The notes beneath the pieces are model-generated. The model was not told where the DNA came from and searched no databases. It saw only the letters and a program-made list of their open reading frames with translations. A stretch of DNA of 62,431 bases from Legionella quateirensis (GTDB taxonomy: Bacteria; Pseudomonadota; Gammaproteobacteria; Legionellales; Legionellaceae): NCBI RefSeq assembly GCF_001467955.1, contig NZ_LNYR01000022.1, positions 97,303 to 159,733 on the forward strand. The letters run 5' to 3'. Below, in pieces: positions 1-9,392 of the stretch (positions within the stretch are counted from its first letter, which is position 1; each line of letters begins with the position of its first letter). The translations under genes and the position numbers were made by a program.

Positions 1-333
1 AATCTAATATGAGTTAATGAATTGTCGGGCGAAGCGCCCGACCTACGCTTGTTAAAAGGTCAATATGGCTGGTTAATAAGTGTGATTTCCGACTTGTCAA
101 AACAAGAGTGTAAAAATAAGTACCTCCTGGCGTAAAATCTTTGCGAACATAAACCATATTTGTTTATGAAGTTGGATTTCTTGTGAATGGAATTTTATAG
201 GGGTTAGTTGAGGTATGGTAGTACAATGAAAACCTGGGATACGGCCTTTGGGCCTGCTCCCAGGCTACCCTGGCTGTTTCAGTAGCGCTCAGCTCAAGTA
301 TCAGGGCCACTAAATCACCAGAATAATTAATGG
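1..333. other. Intergenic region with a REP-type hairpin
   Basis: No coding region is supported here. Bases 24-42 form a perfect 8-bp stem with a 3-base loop (GTCGGGCG / CGCCCGAC), the kind of short GC-rich palindrome scattered between genes in Legionella. Bases about 238-290 are also richer in G+C than the surroundings but I recognise nothing in them. Confidence 0.5.
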
Positions 334-1143
334 TTATTTTCTATCAAAAAACATCGTTCTATCTTTGTAAATAATGATACTGGCAAATACAATCAGCACT
401 AATGTCTGAATACATTTTGTCACAGGCTCAATCATAAATGCTTCTTGTGAAAGGTTAGCGATAAAATGAAATAGTATTGCTACTGGAATGCTGTAGTTAT
501 TCTTTTTCCATAACCAGTTAATGATAAATGCAAATGGAATTACACCGATTATAAAGTTAATCGCGAACAATGGATTTAAGTGTAAAATATTATAGTGATA
601 ACTATGGTTAATAAAAAATAATGGCAGATGCCATACTGCCCATAGTACCGAAAAAATAGCAGTACTAATAAAATAATTAAATTGAGCTGACAAACTATCC
701 ATCCCGTATCCTCTCCAGCCTAATTCTTCAAAACAGGCAGCTAAAAATAGAATGAGAAGAGTAGGAATCCCTGCTATACGAAATGAAAAGGATTGTGCAA
801 GGTTAAATTGGTCGATTGAAAAGGAAAATAAAAGTGATATTAAGATGGAAATAATCAATGAAAGAGGTGGAATCAAGAGGAGATAAATTAGAGTTCCTAC
901 CTTAATCAACCGTAAATTAAATAATTTGTTGAGAAATTGTCTTTTAAGCGTTTTGCTTTTAGTTGAAAAGATGAACAGAAATGCCGTGATGCAGGGAGAA
1001 ATTAACCCTAGTAAAAAAAACAACTCCTTTCCATTTTGAGCTTGAATGTAATTAGAAGAAAACCAGAATATCCAGGTTAAAATAAAAACAATGATAAAAA
1101 ATTGCAAAGGTTTATATGTATCACAAACTTCTGGTCCTTTCAT
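334..1143 (-). CDS. CPBP-family intramembrane metalloprotease
   Basis: Integral membrane protein of about 269 residues with several hydrophobic segments. It carries the three signatures of the CPBP (CAAX protease / bacteriocin-processing) family: EELGWR near residue 140, where the Glu pair and the Arg are the family's EExxxR motif; a His in WHLPLFF near 172; and HFIAN near 227, matching HxxxN. The family contains Rce1-type CAAX prenyl proteases and bacteriocin self-immunity proteins, so the substrate cannot be told from sequence. The longest open frame begins with TTG at 1146, but the ATG directly after it at 1143 is the more likely start. It stands alone, transcribed towards the left edge, with about 475 bases of non-coding sequence upstream. 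Confidence 0.85.
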   Translation of the reverse strand: MKGPEVCDTYKPLQFFIIVFILTWIFWFSSNYIQAQNGKELFFLLGLISPCITAFLFIFSTKSKTLKRQFLNKLFNLRLIKVGTLIYLLLIPPLSLIISILISLLFSFSIDQFNLAQSFSFRIAGIPTLLILFLAACFEELGWRGYGMDSLSAQFNYFISTAIFSVLWAVWHLPLFFINHSYHYNILHLNPLFAINFIIGVIPFAFIINWLWKKNNYSIPVAILFHFIANLSQEAFMIEPVTKCIQTLVLIVFASIIIYKDRTMFFDRK

Positions 1144-1620
1144 CAATGCATTTCCCTATTAAATGACAATTTAAGTATAACTTTAAATACAATGGCACAA
1201 TATGGAATTTTTGAAATGAACAATTGGAAAAAATTCCAGACCAATTTCTAAAGCGTTAGCATTGATTAATGTGTTTTAATAATTTTCACTAATAAAAATT
1301 ATAGAACATTGGGGGGGTGTGCTAAATTACTTCTCTAATGAAAAAGAGCCACTAATAATGATCCTATCGAAGAGTTACTGCATCTATTGAAATTGAAAAT
1401 AATTTTTTTTTGGCAGTATATGCATCACGCATATTAACAGGGTCAGATCTTGTTTTTTGCTATGTTATATCTTGAAAGCAAAAAGCATGATCTGACCTTG
1501 AACGCACTGTGATCTCTGCACATGGCGAAGGTATTCGCTTTAATGCTAACCAAACGCATGGCTACAGAAATCTTATGACTGAACCAGCCAGGTTTCATAA
1601 TAATATCCACTATCCTAAAA
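1144..1620. other. Intergenic region with a palindromic repeat
   Basis: AT-rich gap between the divergent ends of the CPBP protease and ankyrin genes. It holds a run of seven G residues near 1311 and the REP-like hairpin at 1441-1497, followed by a short open stretch that may be a gene remnant. I see no complete gene. Confidence 0.5.
1441..1497. repeat. REP-like inverted repeat (REPIN-type)
   Basis: Two roughly 20-base arms face each other: GGTCAGATCTTGTTTTTTGC at 1441-1460 and the near-complement GCAAAAAGCATGATCTGACC at 1478-1497. The right arm runs on into TTGAACGC, resembling the outer end of the transposase element at 3564-4556 (TGACCCTGAACGC). The same right-arm motif also ends the dispersed repeats at 9041-9169 and 13361-13492. 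This suggests a non-coding mobile palindrome. Confidence 0.6.
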
Positions 1621-1634
1621 TCAAAAAGGGCTAA
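1509..1634 (+). pseudogene. Possible C-terminal remnant of an unidentified gene
   Basis: Directly after the palindromic repeat the plus strand stays open for 41 codons (GTG at 1509 to TAA at 1632-1634). The composition is protein-like, rich in Asn, His and Arg and ending in Lys-Lys-Gly. It overlaps the 3' end of the ankyrin gene by 14 bases. The repeat may have landed in, or replaced, the upstream part of a gene. It is short enough that chance cannot be excluded, and I do not recognise the family. Confidence 0.2.
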
Positions 1635-3378
1635 TGCTAGCACCATGCTCGACTTCAGCTTCAGCCCGAAACGATTTTTGTAGTGTTTGCAATTGTTCTT
1701 CTATCAGTACTGGTTCGAATGGTTCAATATAATCTGTTGTGGGTTTATTCAGATCCAGAGTTTTCGCTATTTTCAATATCAGGAATGAATGCTTTTTTAC
1801 AATTGAGGTGACTTCTGATCTGCATTGATCCATCTCAGAGGATGTCGCTTGGACTGATAAATCACGTTCACGATAATCACTTTTAAAAAGCATTTTTATT
1901 GCAATTGAAGAGGCTAATTGAACCATGACCTGATGACACTTGTTATCTATAATCTTTATGAGAGTATCAATGGCTATAGCATTTATTTCCATATCTGCGT
2001 CCAAATACCCTTTTTCCCACAGAAATATTATAGTACCTGCGAATCCGACAGCATGTTCTCTATGTCTTATCATGGCTACTTGATTCTCATTTAAATTTCC
2101 CATGCAATGACGATCGAAGTCTTCGGTGGCTTTACCTCCCGCATTTAATACAGCCCTTAATAATCTATCCTTATGCTCAAAACTTCGTTGCGCAATATAT
2201 CCCAAAAAATTATGAATTTGGCTCGCACCAAATTCTACAATTTCGTTAATCACCCTGGGAGTAAATTGATCTTGCTCTAACAATTCAGAGGCCAAGATAG
2301 TCCAACCTTCATATTGGCAGCGAAACAAGAATGTTGCTCCTGAAGTACCGAAAAAATTGACACTAGTCGGAATATGATCAAATGCACATCCTTCATTAAT
2401 TAAGAGGCGGGCTAGTTCTTCTGTAGGCACATACCATAAGGCTGTTTTCCTTTCTGCATTGTGCAAGCGGAGATTAGCACCTGCATCTTTAAGTAATTGT
2501 AACGCTTCACACGATTTTACATAGTGTATTGCCGAACACCCTTTGCTGTTTGTTTTATCCAAATCTTGCTGTTCAGCAAGCACTTTTGTGAGCATCTTTA
2601 TGTTGTCTTCTTCAACATATTTCATTAAAGGAGTTTTATCATAGATAAGTTTATTTAAGTCAATCTCAGCAAAATTTAACTCTACTGAAAATAAATCTTC
2701 ACCCCACAAAATGATACAATCATTTAAAGTGCGTGTTTCAGTAATTAAATCCTCTTGATTAGCGCCACGAGCTAGAAGAAGCGTGATAAGCTCTTTATGT
2801 TGTGCTTTAGTAGGTACGTAGAAAATGGCTGGTTTGCCTTCTTTACTTTTGATATTGGGATTAGCCTGCTGGCTTAACAGGAGTTGAACACGCTCTTTGT
2901 CGCCAGCCTTACACGCGACGATAAGAGGTGTATCACCTTGATCATTGTATCCGTTTACTTCTGCCCCCAAACTTGCGAGGTGAAGAATCATGGCATTATT
3001 TTTATTTCTCACGGCTTGAAAAAACAAATTTTCACCATCCGAAATTACTCTATCGATATTATCTGATGGAATAAAACATTGTAAAACATCCAGTTTTCCT
3101 TCTCTCCAGGCTATACTGGTTGCCGACTCAGCGGTTTGATACTTTCCAAAGGCGGGATCTGCACCATGTTTTAATAAATAAGAAACAATAATTGCAGAAT
3201 TCATTATCACGGCAATGCCAAGCGCTGAACGACCATATTGATCAGTTGTATCATTAATTTCAGGTATTTCTGCACCAGCTTCTGCAGGCTCAAAGAGTTG
3301 TTGTATTGTTGAAAAATCTTTTTTCCAAACAGCATTTTTTAAATCTTCATTAAGTTTTATTTGCGCTTCAGTAGGCAT
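1621..3378 (-). CDS. Ankyrin-repeat protein, candidate Dot/Icm effector
   Basis: Soluble 585-residue protein with no signal peptide. Ankyrin units are visible from about residue 45 to 345, with cores such as GRSALGIAV, GDTPLIVACKAGD, TPLMKYV and CSAIHYV, each followed by a LLL..GA or LL..GAN turn. The C-terminal 230 residues show no repeat I can see and may be a separate helical domain. Ankyrin proteins of this size, lacking export signals, are a standard class of Dot/Icm-secreted effectors in Legionella, where the repeats bind host proteins; that role is inferred. The start is supported by AAGGAA a few bases upstream of the ATG. No partner gene lies in an operon with it. I cannot assign it to a named Ank or Leg protein. 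Confidence 0.75.
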   Translation of the reverse strand: MPTEAQIKLNEDLKNAVWKKDFSTIQQLFEPAEAGAEIPEINDTTDQYGRSALGIAVIMNSAIIVSYLLKHGADPAFGKYQTAESATSIAWREGKLDVLQCFIPSDNIDRVISDGENLFFQAVRNKNNAMILHLASLGAEVNGYNDQGDTPLIVACKAGDKERVQLLLSQQANPNIKSKEGKPAIFYVPTKAQHKELITLLLARGANQEDLITETRTLNDCIILWGEDLFSVELNFAEIDLNKLIYDKTPLMKYVEEDNIKMLTKVLAEQQDLDKTNSKGCSAIHYVKSCEALQLLKDAGANLRLHNAERKTALWYVPTEELARLLINEGCAFDHIPTSVNFFGTSGATFLFRCQYEGWTILASELLEQDQFTPRVINEIVEFGASQIHNFLGYIAQRSFEHKDRLLRAVLNAGGKATEDFDRHCMGNLNENQVAMIRHREHAVGFAGTIIFLWEKGYLDADMEINAIAIDTLIKIIDNKCHQVMVQLASSIAIKMLFKSDYRERDLSVQATSSEMDQCRSEVTSIVKKHSFLILKIAKTLDLNKPTTDYIEPFEPVLIEEQLQTLQKSFRAEAEVEHGASISPF

Positions 3379-3681
3379 AAATGTTCCTTTTTAAAATCAA
3401 ATGAGCATCCAATGTCTGCAGAATCTAATATAAATTGCTTTTTTAAACAAATTAAAAATTTTGAATGAAATATATTGTCAATAATAAAATAATTGTCATA
3501 TACAAGCTTAGGTCGAGCGATGCGCCTATAGCCCTCAAGCTAAGACCCTTTAGTAGGTCAGTAGGTCAGGGTCAGGCCTTGAATTGTGAATTATCAATTA
3601 ACAGCAGATGAATCTATTGACGATCCGAATCAAATAGATTAAAAGCATGAGGAAAGGAAAATTAAAAATTAATAGTCCAAC
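3379..3681. other. AT-rich intergenic region leading into the RAYT element
   Basis: Gap between the start of the ankyrin gene and the transposase remnant. It contains AT-rich promoter-like sequence and, at 3548-3592, repeated GGTCAG motifs ending in the left inverted repeat of the transposase element. No gene is seen. Confidence 0.5.
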
Positions 3682-4556
3682 ATGGCAAGATCCCTACGGA
3701 TAGAATTTCCAGGAGCCTTGTATCCTATCACCTCAAGGGGTGATGGTCGGGAGCGCATTTACATTTCAGAAGAAGATCGAAATTTATTTTTAAATACTCT
3801 TTCTGAGACATGTTTAAGATGCACATGGGAGTGTTATGCATACTGTCTCATGGATAACCATTATCATTTGTTAATAGAGACTCCAGCCGGCAATTTAAGT
3901 AAAGGTATGCCATTACTTAACGGTGTCTAAACTCAAAAATTTAATCGAATACACAATCGTGTGGGGCATGTTTTTCAAGGACGATTCAAAGCAATATTAG
4001 TTGATAAAGACCATTATTTGCTTGAGCTATCAAGATACATTGTATTAAATCCTATACGCGCAAAAATGGTTACTTCACCGCATGAATGGAAATGGAGTAG
4101 TTATCTGGCAACAATATTAAAAGAGTCTAAACCAAATGGGTTATATGTAGATAAAATTCTCTGTTTATTTAGTGAAGATGTATCCGCAGCTATTAGGACA
4201 TATCAACAGTTTGTAATTGATGGAATAATGAGTAAGTCTCCTTGGAGTGATTTAAAAAAGCAAATTTATTTGGGAAATGATGGGTTCATTAATAAGATGT
4301 TGAAAAAGATTGACCCTCAAATGAATTTAATAGACATCCCGAAAGCTTAATATGAAACGGAGATTCACACATTGAAAGAAATAGAACAGAAGGCAGATAC
4401 AAAAAATGAAAGAATTCAAATTGCATACAAATACGGATAATTTAGTTTAAAAGAAATAGGAGATTATTTTGGTTTGCATTATTTTGGTGTAAGTAAAATA
4501 GTCAAAAAAATATGACTATAGAGTTCTAAATTCAAAATTCAAGGCCTGACCCTGAA
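3564..4556 (+). mobile_element. RAYT transposase element with terminal inverted repeats
   Basis: The element is bounded by an approximately 27-base inverted repeat. The left end at 3564-3592 reads GGTCAGGGTCAGGCCTTGAA and continues into an AT-rich tail. The right end at about 4529-4555 is its near-perfect complement. Between them lies one decayed REP-associated tyrosine transposase gene. A 126-base derivative of the same element sits at 7628-7753. Confidence 0.7.
3682..4515 (+). pseudogene. REP-associated tyrosine transposase (RAYT), three in-frame stops
   Basis: RAYTs are single-strand DNA transposases of the IS200/Y1 superfamily that move REP palindromes. The N-terminal part (MARSLRIEFPGALYPIT) and the HYHLL motif, a HuH-type His pair, are typical. 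The frame then meets TAA at 3928-3930, exactly where family members have a Tyr. It continues in the same frame with GHVFQGRFKAI and LNPIRAKMV, the usual core. Two further stops at 4348-4350 and 4438-4440 interrupt a C-terminal stretch reading as a helix-turn-helix (SLKEIGDYFGLHYFGVSKIVKK) up to TGA at 4513-4515. All pieces share one frame, so the decay is by point mutation and not frameshift. The gene is almost certainly inactive, although its flanking inverted repeats are intact. Confidence 0.85.
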
Positions 4557-4766
4557 CGCTATTCCGAAATGATTGGGGCAAGGTTTGAGTAATAAAAAAT
4601 GAGGGAATTTTTTTTGATTTTCAATCATTAACAAAGTATCATCATTTGGAATAGTCTTTCTTGGACAAGCTTATGGTTAAACACCAAATGCTGGTCTGAA
4701 GCTCAATTACCTCTATACCAACGAGGTGATATTGAATCTCGCTTATTCTGAGGTAAGGATACCAAT

Positions 4767-7547
4767 GTGCTGAAAAGAAACCGAATATTTTGCATTTATC
4801 ACGTTTTAGTTGGATTATTTTTATTGTTTACGGCCATGTCCATGGTGCAAGCAGCTAGACCCTTATGGACATTCACTCCGGCAGTAGGTTCCAATCCTAC
4901 CCAGGCGGTACCGGCAAACGGCAGTGCCTCAATACAGTATATCATTGAGAATCAATCCCCTAAATCCAAACAGCTGGTCATTTTGCCGATACCAGGCGTC
5001 AAACAAACCGCTCCTTGTCTATTAGCCCCCAAAGGGCAAGCTGGCAGCAGTTGTACGTTAAATCTTGTCATCAGCGGCAGCGCTTTGCCCCAAAGCGGTA
5101 TTCATGGCGGCCCTGCCTTATGCCAAATCAATGCTGACAGCAGTCCTAATCCCTCTCAATGTTATCAGCCAAGCCTGTGTAATCAGCTCAACATCACCTT
5201 AAGTACAGCACCACCGAGACCGACACCGACACCGACACCGACACCGGCTACGGCGATTTCCGTCAATGGATCGCCTCTATTATTGACTCCAAATGCGACA
5301 GGCTCATTAATCGTGACCAATACAGGCAGCAGCACCGCACTGAATGTAATCGCGACTCTGCCACCTGCTTTGGCGGCTGACGTCACTCAAGATGCCAGCA
5401 ATTGCACCATATTAATCTCAGGGGCGAGCTGCAACCTTCACTTTACTGCCAACGCCCAATCCCATCCGCCAACCGCTATTACCGTTGCAGGCACCAACAC
5501 CAATACAGTTGGAGGAACGATAACCCTGGTTTTACCTTATGTGACCAATGGGACTGTGAATGCGGTCGTAGTGGATGCGGCCAATAACCTCATCTATCTG
5601 GGAGGAGTCTTTTCTCAAGTGGGCCCTAACATAGGCAACGGAGTTCCTATTGACGACAGCACAGGCTTGCCTTTGGCTACCTTCCCGCGCGTTAATGGTG
5701 TAGTCAGTGCGGTTGTGGCCGATAGCGGTGGCGGCTGGTACATCGGAGGGTCTTTTACCTTCGTGAGCGGTGAACCTCGCAATCGTATTGCCCATATTCT
5801 CAGCGACGGTACTTTAGACCCCACCTGGAATCCCAACGCCAGCGGCAGCGTGCTAGCCCTTGCTGTCAGCGGGACCACCGTCTATGCTAGCGGGGTCTTC
5901 ACCTCCATAGGCGGCCAAGCACGCAATAACCTTGCCGCCCTGGACGCCAGCACCGGCAACGCCACCGCTTGGAACCCCAACCCCAACAACAGCGTCACTG
6001 CCCTTGCTGTCAGCGGCACCACCATCTACGCCAGTGGAACCTTCACCAACATAGGCAGCCAACCACGCACTCGCATTGCCGCTCTGGACGCCAGCACCGG
6101 CAACGCCACCGCTTGGAGCCCCAACGCCAACAACAGCGTCAATGCCCTTGCTGTCAGCGGCACCACCGTCTACGCTGGTGGCTTATTCACCTCCATAGGC
6201 GGTCAAGCACGCAATCGCATTGCCGCCCTGGACGCCAACAGCGGCACCGCCACCGCCTGGGACCCCAACTCCAACGGCAACGTCTTTGTCCTTGCTGTTA
6301 GCGGTGGCACCGTCTACGCCGGCGGGTTCTTCACCAATATAGGCAGCCAAGCACGCAATCGCATTGCCGCTCTGGATGCCAACAGTGGTAACGCCACTGC
6401 CTGGAATCCCAATGCCAACAATACCGTCTTAGCCCTTGCGGTCAGCGGCACCACCGTCTACGCTGGTGGCTTATTCACCTCTATAGGCGGTCAATCACGT
6501 AATTTCATTGCCGCCCTGGATGCCGCCACCGGCAACGCCACCACCTGGAACCCCAATCCCAACGGCGGCGTCGGTGCTCTTGCGGTCAGCGGCACCACCG
6601 TCTACGCTGGCGGAGCCTTCTTTTCCATAGGCAGCGTAACACGCAATTACATTGCTGCTCTGGATGCCACCAGCGGCACCGTCACCGCCTGGGACCCCAA
6701 CGCCAACAACAGCGTCACTGCCCTTGCGGTCAGTGGCACCACCGTCTACGCCGGTGGTGCTTTCACCTCCATAGGCGGCCAAGCACGCAATCGAATTGCC
6801 GCTCTGGATGCTATCAGCAGCAACGCCACCGCCTGGGACCCCAACTCCAACGGCAACGTCGGTGCCCTTGCGGTCAGCGGCACCACTGTCTACGCTGGCG
6901 GGGCCTTCACCTCCATAGGCGGCCAAGCACGCAATCGCATTGCCACCTTGGACGCCAGTACAGGTAACGCCACCGCCTGGGATCCTAACGCCAACAACAG
7001 CGTCACTGCCCTTGCGGTCAGTGGCCCCACTGTCTACGCTGGCGGAGCCTTCACCTCCATAAACGGCCAAGCACGCAATCGTATTGCCGCTCTGGACGCC
7101 AGCACCGGCAACGCCACCGCCTGGGACCCCAACGCCGACAACAGCGTCAATGCCCTTGCTGTCAGTGGCACCACTGTCTACGCTGGCGGGGCATTCACCT
7201 CCATAGGCAGCCAAGCACGCAATCGCATTGCTGCCTTGGACGTCACCAACGGCAACGCCACCGCCTGGGACCCCAATGCTAACAACAGCGTCAATGCCCT
7301 TGCGGTCAGTGGCCCCACTGTCTACGCCGGTGGGACCTTCACCTCCATAGGCGGCCAAGCACGCAATCGCATTGCCGCCTTGGACGCCACCAGCGGCAAC
7401 GCCACCGCCTTGGTCTCCAACGCCAACAACAGCGTATTGACTCTTGCTCTCAGCGGTACTACCGTCTACGCCGGTGGGGACTTCACCACAATAAACAACG
7501 AGCCATCTTCGAGACTTGCCATCATCCTCATGGCCTTAACTCCTTGA
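4767..7547 (+). CDS. Secreted protein of about thirteen 48-residue propeller-like repeats
   Basis: A 926-residue exported protein. GTG at 4767 is preceded by a strong GAGGTAAGGA ribosome site. Residues 1-29 form a signal peptide ending near VQA. Residues 30-150 are a Cys-containing Ig-like domain with paired cysteines, followed by a linker of Thr-Pro repeats (about 151-160) and a second Ig-like segment. From about residue 320 to the end come some thirteen units of exactly 48 residues, with the consensus AVSGTTVYAGGAFTSIGG and then NRIAALDA..GNATAWDPN. This resembles the delta-60 / DUF5122 beta-propeller repeat. No catalytic motif is seen, so adhesion or binding outside the cell is the likely role. 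The repeat region is much richer in G+C than its neighbours. A perfect hairpin terminator follows the gene. Confidence 0.75.
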   Translation: MLKRNRIFCIYHVLVGLFLLFTAMSMVQAARPLWTFTPAVGSNPTQAVPANGSASIQYIIENQSPKSKQLVILPIPGVKQTAPCLLAPKGQAGSSCTLNLVISGSALPQSGIHGGPALCQINADSSPNPSQCYQPSLCNQLNITLSTAPPRPTPTPTPTPATAISVNGSPLLLTPNATGSLIVTNTGSSTALNVIATLPPALAADVTQDASNCTILISGASCNLHFTANAQSHPPTAITVAGTNTNTVGGTITLVLPYVTNGTVNAVVVDAANNLIYLGGVFSQVGPNIGNGVPIDDSTGLPLATFPRVNGVVSAVVADSGGGWYIGGSFTFVSGEPRNRIAHILSDGTLDPTWNPNASGSVLALAVSGTTVYASGVFTSIGGQARNNLAALDASTGNATAWNPNPNNSVTALAVSGTTIYASGTFTNIGSQPRTRIAALDASTGNATAWSPNANNSVNALAVSGTTVYAGGLFTSIGGQARNRIAALDANSGTATAWDPNSNGNVFVLAVSGGTVYAGGFFTNIGSQARNRIAALDANSGNATAWNPNANNTVLALAVSGTTVYAGGLFTSIGGQSRNFIAALDAATGNATTWNPNPNGGVGALAVSGTTVYAGGAFFSIGSVTRNYIAALDATSGTVTAWDPNANNSVTALAVSGTTVYAGGAFTSIGGQARNRIAALDAISSNATAWDPNSNGNVGALAVSGTTVYAGGAFTSIGGQARNRIATLDASTGNATAWDPNANNSVTALAVSGPTVYAGGAFTSINGQARNRIAALDASTGNATAWDPNADNSVNALAVSGTTVYAGGAFTSIGSQARNRIAALDVTNGNATAWDPNANNSVNALAVSGPTVYAGGTFTSIGGQARNRIAALDATSGNATALVSNANNSVLTLALSGTTVYAGGDFTTINNEPSSRLAIILMALTP
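5731..7540 (+). repeat. 144-bp tandem repeat array inside the propeller gene
   Basis: The coding repeats recur at exactly 144 bases; for example the TGGACGCCAGCACCGGCAAC box falls at 5941 and 6085. Twelve units keep the TVYA or TIYA box and one degenerate unit precedes them. Neighbouring units are often nearly identical in DNA as well as protein, which fits recent expansion or gene conversion. Confidence 0.8.
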
Positions 7548-7576
7548 GGCGCTTGAAAGGTTCAAATATTCGGGTT

Positions 7577-7604
7577 CTTGGTGTTTGCGCACCAAGATTT
7601 TTTG
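7577..7604 (+). terminator. Rho-independent terminator of the propeller gene
   Basis: Seven-base stem CTTGGTG / CACCAAG with a six-base loop, followed by ATTTTTTG, 30 bases after the stop codon of the gene ending at 7547. The geometry is that of an intrinsic terminator on the plus strand. Confidence 0.8.
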
Positions 7605-7627
7605 AAGAGGTCAGGGTCAGGCCTTGG

Positions 7628-7753
7628 AGGTCAGGGTCAGCCCTTGAATTGTGGGAGATTATTTTGGTTTGCAATATTCTAGTGTAAGTAAAATAGTCAA
7701 AAAATTATGACTATAGATTTCTAAATTCAAAATTCAAGGCCTGACCCTGAACG
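7628..7753 (+). mobile_element. Miniature derivative of the RAYT element
   Basis: The left end repeats GGTCAGGGTCAG..CCTTGAATTGTG, then jumps directly to the last 95 bases of the transposase element (GGAGATTATTTTGG onward, equal to 4459-4555) and ends in the same right inverted repeat and GACCCTGAACGC. It is therefore an internally deleted, non-coding copy, plausibly mobilised in trans by a RAYT. A partial extra left end lies just before it at 7609-7627. Confidence 0.75.
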
Positions 7754-7893
7754 CGAATTTGTAACAAGACCTATTAAAATTCGTAAGGTCTACAACAATT
7801 GCCGGCATTAAATCATCGGAAAGAACAACCGCTCTTTCTGCCTATGCAGAGTGAATTACAGCGCATAGGCAAAAGAACGATTCCTTTAGTTAC

Positions 7894-8739
7894 TTATAGA
7901 TCAAAATTAATACCTAAAGTTCCCATATTATAATACTGCGGTTCTATTTTAACTATCCAGGGAGCGGTAGCAAAATGTCCTGGAGCAACAGTTGAGCCGA
8001 AAGTATAATGTGCTTCTGAAAGGTATAAGAATCTGTATTCAGCAAAGACACTTGTGTTTGGACTGAAATCAAAGCGTAATCCTACTTTGGGCTGTGCGGC
8101 AAAAGTAACTGCTTTATCGTCGGGATTGGAGTTGTAATGGTTGATTCCAGGCTCCGGAGGGCTAGTTTGTAATGCATTAGCATTGGATATGGAGACTATG
8201 GCAGAACCTATACCAACACCTACGTAGGGTTTGAAATTGCCAAATAGTGCATTGTTAGCGTTTAATACGGCATTAATAAGAAAGACACCTGATTTTAAAG
8301 GATAGCTCACTATAAAATCATGTTCATCAAGTCTTACTGTATCATTGCTGATATCGTGACCCTCTATTTTAGCTCCGCCCATGTAATAACCTTCTAGCTC
8401 AAAGGCAGGTGTTACCGGCAAATGCCTCCCAATAATGTTCGTCCATGCAAATCCAATATGACCTCCAACCATTCCAAAGGTACTGCTCTCAGATGTACCG
8501 AAGGCATTAACGGCTAGAGGACCTCCAAGGTTTTCAGGATAATAAGCTGTTCCAAGTTGGCTGATATCTCCACTGGTTACTCCTCCGCCACCACCAAAAA
8601 CGCCCACATAGATTTTTCCGGGTTGTACAATTGATTCAGGACCCATAGCGCCGCTAAACGCAATTGAGGCTGATAACGATAACAAACAACCAGAGATGAC
8701 TTTACATGTCATTTTTTTACCTGATCTATCCAATTTCAT
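7894..8739 (-). CDS. Outer-membrane beta-barrel protein
   Basis: About 281 residues. A basic N-terminus is followed by a hydrophobic stretch (CLLSLSASIAFSGA), a probable signal peptide. The mature part alternates Gly- and aromatic-rich strands (KIYVGVFGGGGG, FKPYVGVGIGSAIVS, PKVGLRFDFS, SVFAEYRFLYLSEAHYTFG) and ends in a strand finishing with Phe-Asp-Leu. This is the pattern of small OmpA/OmpW-like 8-stranded barrels, of which Legionella has many. The longest frame begins with ATG at 8748, but that codon overlaps the GGAG that serves the next in-frame ATG at 8739, so the latter is the better start. No enzymatic motif is seen; the function is unknown. Confidence 0.7.
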   Translation of the reverse strand: MKLDRSGKKMTCKVISGCLLSLSASIAFSGAMGPESIVQPGKIYVGVFGGGGGVTSGDISQLGTAYYPENLGGPLAVNAFGTSESSTFGMVGGHIGFAWTNIIGRHLPVTPAFELEGYYMGGAKIEGHDISNDTVRLDEHDFIVSYPLKSGVFLINAVLNANNALFGNFKPYVGVGIGSAIVSISNANALQTSPPEPGINHYNSNPDDKAVTFAAQPKVGLRFDFSPNTSVFAEYRFLYLSEAHYTFGSTVAPGHFATAPWIVKIEPQYYNMGTLGINFDL

Positions 8740-9392
8740 AATCTCCATTTCATGAATATATTCGATTTAAGTATTGTATGTGCACTATGTACTGGTGAGA
8801 ATAACTAATACGCAGCCGATAATAATCATACCTGATTAATATAACGATATGAATCAAAATAAATAATAGTTGGTTTCGGGGGATAAATTCATATCCTAAT
8901 CTTCTGAACTTAATATACACAGCACAATAGGGGGCAAATCGTGCCTTTTGCCCTTTGTCTTAATCTGATAAATATATTGCTTCTTTTCTATTTCCTTGAC
9001 TGGTAATGTGATAGAGCCCACCAGTAAACTCAATACCAAAGGTCTTACCATGCTAATCCTGGGCTTACTATTTCCTTTTGAACGAAAATTAAAATATTTA
9101 GAAATAATTATTAAGAATTAAGCCCTAATTGCTGACTTTTCAGGATAGAGTCAAAAAGCAAGATCTGACACTTAGGCGGGGGAATGAGAGGGGCTTAGCA
9201 TTAGACGCCTAAGCGTTTCATCGGATTTTCACCGATTCATCAGTCATGCTTCATCAAAAAAATAGCAAAGTGCAAACCCGGGAGTACTACCGATTTCTGG
9301 AGACAATAAGGGATAGCTAAGAATCTGCCCCCTAGGTGCTTGTTTTAATGGAGCGCAACAGCGCTCCTATTAGTGAATAACAATTAATAATT
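8740..9392. other. Long intergenic region with a dispersed repeat
   Basis: About 650 bases without a convincing gene. The only recognisable content is the 129-base dispersed repeat at 9041-9169. The rest is AT-rich sequence between two outer-membrane protein genes on the minus strand. Confidence 0.5.
9041..9169 (+). repeat. Dispersed ~130-bp non-coding repeat, copy 1
   Basis: Matches 13361-13492 over its whole length, from GGTCTTACCATGCTAA through an AT-rich middle (AAAATATTTAGAA..TAATTATTAAGAA) to GTCAAAAAGCAAGATCTGAC. The end motif is the same as the right arm of the palindrome at 1478-1497. Confidence 0.7.

Noticed and set aside
1443..1646. Minus-strand 67-codon open frame
   Set aside because: It starts inside the ankyrin gene's terminal region and runs through the palindrome; composition is not convincing.
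6495..7358. Long minus-strand open frame of 287 codons inside the propeller gene
   Set aside because: It is the antisense of the 144-base coding repeats and inherits its openness and Gly/Ala-rich repetition from them; no start signal and no family.
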